A DNA stretch of 64,000 nucleotides. It comes from Mantis religiosa (lineage: Eukaryota > Arthropoda > Insecta > Mantodea > Mantidae). The notes below the pieces were generated by a model, which worked only from the letters and a program-made list of their open reading frames with translations, ran no database searches and had not been told where the DNA came from. The position numbers and the translations under genes are program-made. Where the stretch lies: positions 100,256,711 to 100,320,710 of the forward strand of contig CM060947.1 of assembly GCA_030765055.1 (NCBI GenBank). Reading direction: 5' to 3'. The first letter of the stretch is position 1. Each line of letters begins with the position of its first letter. Below are positions 54,895 through 64,000 of the stretch, one piece after another.

Positions 54895-56410
54895 TTAATG
54901 CTCAGAATTTGATAATAAAATCATTTTTCTTCTTGCTTCCCAATATTTGGAGACTAGATCTTGATTTTGGAGAGTTTCACATTCAGTTAGATGATCGATG
55001 TTCATTAAATCGTCTTTACCACATAAATAGCACTGTGGAGAAATTGTTAATCCAACCTTGAATAAATGTCCATTCAAACAATCGTGGCCTGTGATTAATC
55101 TGAACATTGCTACTGAAGATTTTCGAGGTAGTTCTGGAATTGTCTTTAGTTTGTTTTGTAGATCTTTCCAATTAAGTTTTCCAGAGGAAACTAGATAGTT
55201 GTTATATAGTTTTGTGAAGATGTTTCTGATTAATCTTTTAACTGTTTCATAGGGGATATTTTGTTTCGTTGTTTGAGATATTTTGGAACCCTTCTTGGCC
55301 AACATATCTGCTTGCTCATTGCCAGAAATTCCAGTGAGATGGTATCCATTGGAGAACTATACGTATATTTAAATTTTGAAGATGTTTAATCATATTATGA
55401 ATCTCATTTATCTTTTCGGTTTTTGGGCTGTCATTTGAAATAATAGCCTGAATAGCTGCTTTAGAATCTGTTAAGAAAACTATGTTGGAAAGCTTATTTG
55501 TCCAGGCAAATAGATTTTGTAAGGAAGTATAAATTGCATCAATTTCTCCATCAAAACTTGTTAAGTAAATTCCAACATGCTTATAGAAAGAAAAGAATTT
55601 ACAGGTAGCTCCTGCTCCATCTTCTTGATTATAAAGAGAGCCATCTGTATAGATGTGTGTCCATTTGTCAACTGGATATCTTACATTCATGGTTTCAAGG
55701 GCATATGCTTTAGCTTCTGTAGATGAGTATTCCTTTTTAAAATCTGCAAGTAAATCTAGGTAGTATTCTAATTCAATGATGTTCAGTGGGTTATTAAGAG
55801 ACATGAAAGGTTCTATTTTGGATGGGTAATTTAGTTTACTTCTTAGTTGTTGAACTTTCTGTATGAAGCCTAATTGAGTTTTCAAACTGATGGTGGATGT
55901 GTGTTGTTTTACCCATTTATTATTCTCTGGAATTCTTAAGAGCTTTTCATATGTTAAAAGGGCTTGCATTTCTAAATCTGTCATTATGGGTCTGTTACAT
56001 GTAAATGCTTGTAAGGTTATTATAGGAGTAGTTTTTATAGCTCCAGTAATTAACCTAAGAGCTTGATTTTGTGTGCGCTCCAGTATCATGGAAGTTGAAG
56101 GTGATGATGTTATCAGTACTTCTCCACAGTAATTAAGAACTGGCCTTATATATGTATTATATGTAGTATTTAATGTAGATCTTGAACAACCCCATTTAGT
56201 TCCTGCAAGTCTTTTTAATATCTTAAAACGGTTAATTGCTTTATCTCTAATTTTTTCAATATGTGTTTTTCCAAGTTAATTTTTATCAAACAATATTCCA
56301 AGATATTGAGCATTTTCTGTTCTGGTTAATTTGATATCTAACTTAAGGTAATACTGGGTTATTTCTTTCTTAGAGAGAAGAGTTGATAGTTACTTTTCAC
56401 AGTGTTTACT
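54895..56410 (-). pseudogene. 5'-truncated LINE (LINE 3): RT thumb, RNase H, C-terminal Zn region
   Basis: On the minus strand two long clean frames cover the 3' half of a LINE. The first (56089-55316, 257 aa) starts MILERTQNQALRLITGAIKT, contains ETMNVRYPVDKWTHIYTDGS (RNase H first Asp), SFDGEIDAIYTSLQNLF (the E), VFLTDSKAAIQAII (second Asp) and LQWIPSHWNFWQ. The second (55305-54895, 136 aa) contains VAMFRLITGHDCLNGHLFKV and CYLCGKDDLMNIDHLTEC with YWEARRKMILL. The RNase H D-E-D residues are present; the usual PSHCGI-GNE-AD segment breaks at 55316. It is the same LINE type as 11830-16976. Upstream (56400-56090) RT residues QYYLKLDIKLTR and GEVLITSSPSTS continue until a hairpin. Confidence 0.92.
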
Positions 56411-56485
56411 TCCATGAGTAAACACTGTGAAAAGTAATTATTAGCTCTTCTCTCTAAGAAAGAAACAACCCAGTATTACCTTAAG
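56341..56485. repeat. 70-bp hairpin at the truncated 5' end of LINE 3
   Basis: Left arm 56341-56410 and right arm 56417-56485 are reverse complements with about four mismatches; the loop is 6 bases (TCCATG). The left arm is LINE coding sequence (RT region), so the right arm is an inverted copy of it. Confidence 0.95.
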
Positions 56486-56539
56486 AAGTAATATCTTACA
56501 TGTCAAGTGTAAAAATAAGCATTTGCTTTCACTGCTTCA

Positions 56540-58290
56540 GGTTGTCACTTCGCTAAGCAGTAATAATGTAACTATTGCCATGAAATGTCACGCAGGGACT
56601 TTGGGATGTAAACAGTATGTGCATACAGAAATTGGCAGACAAAGGGTTACAAGTTGCTATTTTTGAAGAATTAACGAACGAAAGTGACAACTCCGAAGTT
56701 TCATGGTTGGCCGGCTCAGCTCAAGACAGTTATATGGAACAGTGCATGCGGCTTCTTTGGTTCTGCAAACCATTCCAACGCCTAAATGGTCATTTCAGCT
56801 CTCTTTTAGAGAAATTGAAATGTTTAAATTCCCTTTAGGTATCTGCCATGATGTAAAAGTAGGATATGAAGAAATTGAATACTCTAGTCTTTTTTCTACA
56901 CAGCAACTTTTGCACTTTATTGCATTAGAATTTGGAGGCAAATATGTACAGATTTCTCAGGTGAACAAACAAGACACATGATGGACGCACATAAATGAGA
57001 GCAAAATTAGGGCATATTTGGGGATTTTTATTTGTATGGGAATGGTAAATCTGTCCAAAACTAGAGATAATTTTTCAAACCACTTTTGTATCTGTCCCAT
57101 TAAGCAGGCAGTTATATTCGGTCATTCTGAAATGCTTTCTCAGTATTTTTACGAATATGACGAAGTTAAATCAAAATGGGGAGAAGAGAATTTTTATTAT
57201 TTATATACAATTCATCCTCCATTTTGCATTGTAAAGAAATTTAAAATGCATTATTCAGGCTGCAATCTTGCTGTGGACGAAACAATAAGTTTCAAAGGAA
57301 AGTTTTATTTGAAGCAATATATGCCAAAGAAACATACAATACAGGGAACGAAAGCAGTGGGTATTGTATTCAGCAAGAATGGGTATCTTCTAGACTGTAT
57401 GATGTACCTTGAGAAAAAAGAAAAACACTGTTAACTTCGTCTTCTTCTGTTAACTTCTTTGCTAAGTGGTCTTGGATATTTACAAACACTATACAGATCA
57501 GTGGCATCATATGTATTTTGATAATTTTTTTTAACTCCACAATACTAATTAAAATGTTGTTACAAAAAAGTATATGCTTGTGTACAACACAAACAGCATA
57601 CCTAAACATCTAAAACTGAAGATGTGAATCTTGTAAACTTGAAAATGAGTGAATGGTTGCTATTGCTTGGCATAATAATCAAGTCGTTTTGCTACTCTCA
57701 ATAAATTCAGATCCAAGACGAGATGTGTGGTGGTAAGAAAAAGCGGTAAAGAAAAGGAGAATGTGTACATTCCATAACATATTGCTGGCATAATTAACCT
57801 CATGGCATAGGGATTATTGACCTGGTGAATCAACGAAATCTTCCCACCATGGTGTGGGAAGACAGCAAAAAACGGTGAACATTTTGTTTTTACTTTGTTG
57901 TAAATGTATCTGTTATAAACGGCATCATTTATAATTTGAGCAACAGAACTGTTAGAACAGCGCATGAAAATTGACTGCTACAATACACCTAGGAAAGATC
58001 ATGTAAATTAGTTGATCGGAAGTTTCACATCACAAAAACATACGTGATGGCAGAGGAGTCTACCTAATGCTGTAACGTCACCTTCATTGCTTCTTAATTT
58101 TATAGGGATCCGGGATCAAATAAAAATGTGCATTGTATGCGCAGCAAAAAACCATGTAACCAGTCTGGGTGTGACATTCAAACGGTACAAATATCTGCAA
58201 TGTGATTTTCCTTTATGCCAAACAGGGTGCTTTCTCCACTATCATCAAAAAAGAGGGGTGGAAGTGTTAAATGTAAAGACAAAATAATAA
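56540..58290 (+). pseudogene. piggyBac-like transposase, element 3
   Basis: Across shifts: an acidic N-terminal part (FEELTNESDNSEVSWLAGSA near 56660), IEYSSLFSTQQLLHFIALEF (56870-56935), INESKIRAYLGIFICMGMVN (56990-57050), LSKTRDNFSNHF, FGHSEMLSQYFYEYDEVKSK, NLAVDETISFKGKFYLKQYM with PKKHTIQGTKAVG (57265-57360; this DE is the second catalytic Asp region), then a shifted FFNSTILIKMLLQK-like block (57520-57570), GIIDLVNQRN near 57815 (third catalytic Asp region), and the C-terminal cysteine region MCIVCAAKNHV and KYLQCDFPLCQTGCFLHYHQ (58120-58245). Such enzymes cut at TTAA. No TTAA-flanked ends could be assigned. It differs from the element at 59281. Confidence 0.85.
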
Positions 58291-59280
58291 AAAATTAAGT
58301 GTAAGTTGTGAGAATATCCTAGAATGTTTGTGTATATTCTTTCTGCAAAACAGAGTTTTGTTTTGGTAAAATAGGGCTATATACGAATATAAATAAAAAA
58401 CATGGTGTGCATTAAACCGTTTGCTAAATATACAGAAATACAATTTTTAATTTAAAAAGTTATACTATTCTCACTAGGTTCAAATATGTTTTTTATTTGG
58501 TAATTTCTATGTTAATAGGTCATTTTTGCATTCAACCTCTTGCTCTATTGATGTAGATTTAAATGCCTGCTAAAGCAGTGGAGGAAAACTTCTTAGTACC
58601 CGTGGAGGGGCAAAGGCTTAAGTAATTTTGGGTTTGAGAGCAAAATAGATTCCTACTTTTCAGCTGTTCAGCTCTGTCAGTTTTTATAAACATATTGGTT
58701 CGGGAGTGTGTTGGGCCTTGTAGTATATGTTAGCATAAAATATCTTTGGGATCATTGTACAGAGATTTTGTTAAAAAAAAAAAAAAAATTCCTCATTCAA
58801 GAAACAAAAAGGAGCTAAGTAGCAACTGTGAAACAGACTAGAGAAAAAGCTAATTATAAGAGATGATGTCTCGTTAATGAGATTTAACAGAAATACTAAA
58901 ATAAATAAAGCAATAAAGTTAGAGGATTGAATGTCTATTAACAAGGCCCAATCATACGAAGGAAGAGGCTAATTGAAGAAAGGAATAAGGTAAACAATCA
59001 AGGTTACAATGCATTCATAGGAAACTCACATTATGTATTATTGGGCAAATGATAGAGTAAACAGCTTAAGCAACAGTAAGATAAGAGGAACAAATGAGTG
59101 AAAGGTATGAGGGACAGAAAAGCAAACTACAGAATTACAAAAAATTACATAGTAATAATGCACATGGAACTGAAAAAGCTGGTGGTATTAAATAATGGCA
59201 GTGATTGAATATCTGGAGAGGATGACCAAAGAGCTTGTTTAGTGGAATGAAGAAGAAAATAAGGGAGACATTTAAGTTAA
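58291..59280. other. Spacer, nothing recognised
   Basis: Purine-rich second half, a 15-A run near 58773. No domain, tRNA-like box or terminal repeat seen. Ends at the TTAA (59277-59280) that borders the next element. Confidence 0.5.
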
Positions 59281-60083
59281 CCCCTACAGCGATGGCCATT
59301 TAAACCCTGCACAGACCAGGAACGGATACCCAATATACAAAATAATACATTTAAATTTTTAAATGCTGTTAAAATGCTTCTTAAATACATATCTTCTGTA
59401 TTTATTACATTATTTTAATGAAACAAAAGCTGGTTTAAAGCCCATTAAAGGCAGTATACAACTATAGTATCATTCAGGTAGAGACGATGTTCATAAACCG
59501 TTGAAATTTCACTATTTTGTATCACTGTAGAGAAAGCCACTCTTTGTGTCGAGCGCATTTAATTGTGAGTCATTTTGTTTAATCGTTCATATGAATGATA
59601 TGTATATATTAGCTGTGAAAGCGAGTTCTCCATTTCAGGTTTTAACGTTCAGTTTATACTACCAAGCAATAATCATTGTACATGTTGTGTGAAACACATG
59701 CTGGAAAGAAATAAACCTCTCTGTCAGCATTTGTACGTACCACTTGTTACAGTATTTACCAACTGAAGTTTATGGTAGACTTATGCTTCTGTTTGCACTT
59801 TGTAATTTAGTTGACTCTCTCGTAGTTCAAAGTGATCCCTTTTGGCTAATGGAAATTAATTGAAAAGCACATTTGAAATTGTTAAATTTAGTGATAGCCA
59901 GGACTTGTCCTAGTAATGTAGCAAATAAATTAGCTTGCATAGAATGTGTAAGGGCTTTTGATATCACTGTAGAAAATGTGGATGACTTCTTGCTGTTCAG
60001 CATGATTTATATATTGATGGCGAGATTTCAGGTTTTGAGAGAGGTGTTTGAGGATATAGGTAGCAGTGAGGAAGGAAATGACC

Positions 60084-60116
<33 letters not shown>

Positions 60117-60347
60117 ATGTAGTGTCTCATTTTTGTGGAAACAAATGTATATGTGAGTAGGGTGAAGGAGGCCCAGACCTCTAAAAGCAATTTAGGGCCT
60201 AAGAGAATTCAGAAGTGGAAAGTGTGCGTGTTATTTGTAAACCTACATTAGACATGTACTGGTCTATAGATGGCATGTTTGCTGCTCCATTTTGGAGGGA
60301 AAATAATGAGTCAAATGTGGGTGGTGTGGATCTACTACCTAGTCTTA

Positions 60348-61601
60348 CCATAAATACTGTCACAAACTTTTGAGGGTGGCTGTACCTCCAGCCGGAGGAG
60401 CCGGCACATTCCAGAGTGGTAGCAGGTAGCCTGAGTCATTGATGGAGCAGCTGTGGAATGGGGTGACTATGAAAATCGTGTGGCTGTGATAGCGCTATAT
60501 AGGGTAGGTAAATCACCAAGTGAGATTTTCAAAACTCTCCAGAAACTGAAAATCACAAAGAGGTTTGTCTATCGCACTATCCAGCGTTTTGATGAGACTG
60601 GAGATGTGAAAGATCGCCCGCGGGAAGGAAGACCACGCACAGTTCGGACTCCAAAATTAGTGAAAGCAGTGGCGGCTCGTGTGCGGAGAAATCCTGTAAG
60701 AAGGCAGTCGGTGATGGCTCAAGAGCTAAACATTTCAAAAATGTCTGTCTCGCACATTGAGGAGTGACTTGGGACTCCATGCTAACAAACGATGCAAGGG
60801 ACACCCTCTTACAAATGAACTGAAGCGCCAGAGACTCCTAAAATCAAAGCGCTTGCTAAAGCGTTACGCTGCAAATGGGCACCGACGAATTCTTTTCACT
60901 GATGAAAAAATTTTCAATGTTGAGGAGACTTTCAATGCCCAAAATGACAGGGTATATGCTACGTCATCTAGAGAAGCTGGTGAAAAGGCTCCAAGAATCC
61001 AGAGGGGTCATCATCCTGCATCAGTCATGGTGTGGTGGGGTGTGAGCTACGAGGGCACAACAGAGCTCCATTTTTGTGAAAAAAAATGTGAAAACAACTG
61101 CACAAGTGTATCAGAACACAGTGCTTCAACCAATAGTTAAGAACCTCAACAACACACTCTTCCGTGGACAGAGATGGACCTTCCAGCAGGATTCTGCCCC
61201 TCACACAAGGCTGGTTCAACCCAGGAGTGGCTGAGGTCAAATGTTCCAGACTTCATTTCTACTTCAGACTGGCCATCTGCTAGTCCGGACATAAACCCTT
61301 TGGACTACAAATTGTGGTCCAAGCTTCAGGAGATGGCTTGCAAGAAGAGACATCCCAATATTGAAAGTTTGAAGCGCTCTCTTCTGAAGGCAGTTGCCGA
61401 GTTCCCTCTTGATGTGCATAATGCAATTGATGAGTGGCCACAAAGACTTTAGGACTGTGTGCTTGCTAATGGTGGCCATTTTGAATAATTACATGTGATT
61501 TCAATTCTCCATAAATCTATGTAACTAGTGGTATAAGGATATTAAAATATCTCCAAGCATTTTGTGTCAGTTGAATTAGAATGTTGTGACAGTATTTATG
61601 G
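60348..61601 (+). mobile_element. Tc1/mariner element (DD37D-type spacing) nested in piggyBac copy 2
   Basis: Ends are inverted repeats, CCATAAATACTGTCACAA being identical at both sides and TA outside (60346-60347, 61602-61603). The inverted match actually extends outward by about 15 bases to GATC on both sides, so the true ends may be 60333-61613. The transposase (60453-61452) is in three frames. Confidence 0.88.
60453..61452 (+). pseudogene. Tc1/mariner transposase of the nested element, three frameshifts
   Basis: Block 1 (60453-60767): MEWGDYENRVAVIALYRVGK, the HTH LKITKRFVYRTIQRFDETG, and RPREGRPRTVRTP with a second HTH ending in MAQELNISKMSVSHI. Block 2 (60757-61140): LKRYAANGHRRILFTDEKIF (first catalytic Asp), VYATSSREAGEKAPRIQRG, HHPASVMVWWGVSYEG. 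Block 3 (to 61452): FQQDSAPHTRLV (second Asp, 61180), DFISTSDWPSASPDINPLDY (third Asp region), EMACKKRHPNIESLKRSL. The second and third Asp are about 37 residues apart once one lost base is allowed for. All three Asp are present, so decay is through frameshifts near 60765, the A-run near 61080, and 61200. The frame would be about 330 residues, normal for the family. Confidence 0.9.
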
Positions 61602-62178
61602 TAAGACTTGGTAGATCAGGTATATTAAGCTATCCCTCTTTACAAAAACAATTAAATGGTATAAAAAGTACTTTTACACCAGCTGTATATAACCATATAC
61701 AATTGTTTAGTAATTTGAAGAACTCTAAACTCATGCAAGACAATCTTACTGGGCTTACATGTATCAATGGCTCACAGCCTAATTTAGCAGTGCAACATTC
61801 AGGGGCTCTTTATACTGGAGGTAAGAAGTCCTCCACCCTAGTACTCCTCATACTTGAGGGGAAAACAGTTTCTTAAAAGGATACCATCTCCTGCCAAAAG
61901 AAAGTCGTGCCCATTTAAAAAATGTTTAGTGTGTCATGAAAAAGGAGTTCTTAAGGAAACCAGTATGATTTGCTGGGAATGTATAGATGTGTATTTGTTT
62001 TGAGGTGTAACATTAAAATGGAATCTTTAACGGTATCTGTTACAGAACTTATTTAAATATATTGTAAAATATAAAGATTAAAATAATTGTCATTAAATAA
62101 GCATTAAATGCATGCATAGGTCGTCTATACATGTCCATATCGATTTGAGGCATTTTAACTTGAACGTCATATGAAGGG

Positions 62179-62512
62179 ATTAAAAATGTTTAGTGCAAAT
62201 AGCTTGCAGGAAACAAAGAAATGGCAAAGAAAAAGAAGACAAAAAGTAATTACATTGAGGCAAGTGTAGAGTGAAAGATGTGTGAGAATATAGGGACTTA
62301 AAAAGGAAATGAGAACTGGTATGAGGAATCAAGAGAAAGGGTTATATAATGGCTGTGTAAAGAAATAAAGCCAGTGAAGGTGTTAAGTTGTGTTTTATGC
62401 TTCCCATTCTATATAGAGTATGAAAGACTGCTTAATTTTGCTCAGAGACCTCTTCATCAAGTTTGAAGTGCTTTTATGTGTTGTAAATCTACAATATGAC
62501 ACCCTGAGTTTA
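62179..62512. other. Spacer with dispersed 60-bp repeat
   Basis: Contains 62399-62458, the second copy of the repeat at 5383-5442, and purine-rich DNA. No gene seen. Confidence 0.5.
62399..62458. repeat. 60-bp dispersed repeat, copy 2
   Basis: Partner of 5383-5442, same orientation, sharing CTTAATTTTGCTCAGAG. Confidence 0.5.
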
Positions 62513-62753
62513 GCCCGCCTCAGTAGCGTAGATGGTAGTGTGTCTGCCTCACGTTCAAGAGGTCCCTAGTTTGAATCTCGGTCAGGGTGAATTTTCTGGA
62601 TAAGGTTTTTTCCGGGGTTTTCCCTTATCCTTCAAGAGAAATGTTGGGTAACTCTAAGCTCCATGGACCCTAGAATCATTTGAACATCATTTCACCCAAT
62701 TCATTCACTGTCTAATATAACTTACCGTTGGAGGACATAATTAAAAAAAAAAA
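62513..62753 (+). mobile_element. tRNA-derived SINE, family 1, copy 2
   Basis: About 85 percent identical to 12481-12724 through the A box (TAGCGTAGATGG), the B box, the GGATAAGGTTTTTTCCGGGG stem region and the A-rich tail. Flanked by near-identical target copies CCTGAGTTTA (62503-62512) and CCTGATTTTA (62754-62763). Confidence 0.9.
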
Positions 62754-62769
62754 CCTGATTTTACTTCCT

Positions 62770-63017
62770 TTCCAAAGGAACAAGCCACGTCTTGGGCAAG
62801 GTTTAGACAGTTTGGCTGTTACCAAGGCGTCCTGGGTTCGATCTCTGCATGTGAGATTTGTGGTGGACAACATGGCATTAAGGCGGGTTTTCTCCAGGAA
62901 TCTGTTTCCCCGCCATCTCATTCTACTAGTGCTCCATCTTCATTTCATCTACCATCAGTGTTGCTGCCTGTGATGCCACATGTAGTAAACGCAGGCGTTA
63001 AAGACTACGCATTTCAA
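62770..63017 (+). mobile_element. tRNA-derived SINE, family 2, copy 2 (degraded)
   Basis: Body matches 9491-9739: GTGAGATTTGTGGTGGACAA, TCCATCTTCATTTCAT, and GCAGGCGTTAAAGACTACGC. The B box (GGGTTCGATC) is kept; the A box is lost. Possible imperfect target copies TTTCCAAAGGAAC (left) and TTTCAAAAGAAC (right). Confidence 0.85.
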
Positions 63018-64000
63018 AAGAACTCATGTTAACTGGAGGCTGGCTTGTTACTCCTAGTTCACAGAGGGTGACTGTAAAGATGTTAAGCTAGCTATAAAAC
63101 AAATTAGTATATTGCTGTATTTTTACTGCAATACGTAATGCAATTTGGCATTGAAGTCAGTAGACACCCTGTTTGTCATTCTTTAGTAATAATGCAACAA
63201 AAGCATGCACTATTTCTGCACTGATGAAACAGCTAAGCTTGTACACCTTAAGATCACAATTTTCATTCCTTTTCATAGATGAGTCTTTCTTTCCTTCCTT
63301 CCTCCCCCCCCCTTTAAAAAGATGATACATTTCACAACTATACTGTCTCTTACAAGCCTGTAAGAGAAGTCGAGAACTTGATGTGTGACTACTACATAAA
63401 TTGCTGCTGTTGCTAGTAAGCATAAATGTGTATGGAATATTATAACCAAGAGCATTTTTGGTGTGAAGAACAACATTGTTCTAAAAATTGATTGTCCTTC
63501 TACCAACCAATCCACAGTAATTTCTGAAGAATTCATAATTTTTTTTTTTAAGAAACTTCATTGAAAATATCTAGAGTAGCTACAAAATAAGAATGAACAT
63601 AGGCACAGCAATACAGTTAGCATACTCTCTTGGCATTGCCAGTTCCATAGTGAGTGGGCAACAGAGATGGAAGATGTATCTATCTTTGTTTCACCGAATG
63701 CGCGTAGGAAGTGATCTGAGATGTACTTACAGATCCTAACAAAGTTAGCTTAATATCTCAGCCTGTGCTTGACAACATATACAATGATTATTGCATGGTA
63801 TTAATAAATAGCATAATCTGAACCTTAAAACCTTGAGCCAGATAAAAGTTCACTTACGCAGCTATTGTTCATATGTATTACAAAATGACAAAAATTAGAG
63901 GCATTCGATGAAAGAATGGCATTTGCTACAGTGAGACAAAATAGTAACATTTCATATTTGTGGTATACTCTCTACTGTAATGATGCTGTAATTATATACT
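63018..64000. other. Intron or flank, nothing recognised
   Basis: AT-rich with a C-run near 63304 and a T-run near 63540. The overlapping minus-strand frames at 63157-63536 have no recognisable domain. Confidence 0.5.

Larger units (their letters stand above)
59281..62178 (+). mobile_element. Internally deleted piggyBac-like element, copy 2, carrying a nested transposon
   Basis: Left end CCCCTACAGCGATGG next to TTAA (59277-59280); right end ATGAAGGG next to ATTAA. It matches copy 1 (14678-16131) from end to end. Coding remnants: an N-terminal ARTCPSNVANKLACI (59893-59940) and MYWSIDGMFAAPFW (60253-60295), then, beyond the nested element, LYTGGKKSSTL and a cysteine-rich C-terminal remnant near 61900. 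The catalytic centre is missing. A 27-T run at about 60084-60110 lies inside. Without the nested element it is about 1.64 kb. Confidence 0.88.

Noticed and set aside
57660..57965. 101-codon minus-strand frame as a separate gene
   Set aside because: Lies opposite the shifted piggyBac transposase coding region and has no domain.
1..64000. CRISPR arrays, bacterial operons or a prokaryotic mobile island
   Set aside because: No spaced direct repeats, no ribosome binding sites and no bacterial genes; splice sites and eukaryotic transposons throughout.

Overview
This is eukaryotic nuclear DNA, almost certainly from an arthropod with a large, transposon-rich genome. The AT-rich background, long introns, tRNA-derived SINEs, Penelope-like elements, mariner/piggyBac/hAT fragments and non-LTR elements with an RNase H domain all fit an insect, possibly a cockroach, termite or similar. 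The species cannot be fixed from the sequence.

Only one host gene is visible, on the + strand. Three short coding exons (4592-4765, 40312-40429, 51762-51968) have good splice sites and matching phases (0/0, 0/1, 1/1). They encode a CxxC-x9-CxxC zinc finger, a basic linker, and an acidic serine-rich segment with an SSDDED motif. This may be the N-terminal part of a SUMO protease of the SENP6/SENP7 (Ulp2) type, but that identity is tentative. The catalytic exons would lie downstream. The window is therefore essentially two huge introns (about 35.5 kb and 11.3 kb) plus flanking intron, filled with mobile elements.

Layout: 7.1-9.9 kb, a mariner relic split by a small TA-flanked element, then a SINE. 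10.9-11.5 kb, a Tc1-like relic. 11.8-17.0 kb, a LINE carrying a SINE and a piggyBac derivative. 17.6-23.4 kb, a LINE fragment cut by two tail-to-tail gypsy copies. 23.4-24.2 kb, a broken repeat-associated gene. 24.3-32.9 kb, a long minus-strand LINE interrupted by a Tc1-like element (inside the reverse transcriptase YADD codons) and by a Penelope-like element with a 14-bp target duplication. 32.9-35.3 kb, a second mariner split by a relative of the small element at 8.2 kb. 35.8-39.8 kb, a perfect palindrome and Penelope, SINE-like and pogo-like remnants. 40.6-46.1 kb, a LINE fragment and a third gypsy copy. 46.2-50.8 kb, a hAT-like relic holding a foldback element with a tRNA-like core, and a Penelope relic. 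52.1-56.5 kb, a Penelope element and a LINE ending in a 70-bp hairpin. 56.5-62.2 kb, two piggyBac-like elements, one hosting a DD37D-type Tc1/mariner copy. 62.5-63.0 kb, two SINEs.

The value of the window is its nested stratigraphy. Several insertion sites can be resolved to the base because one target copy restores the host reading frame. Two independent insertions of one small DNA-transposon family, both keeping only a transposase DNA-binding domain and both sitting inside mariners, are the most unusual feature. Nearly every transposon reading frame is broken; no intact autonomous element was found.
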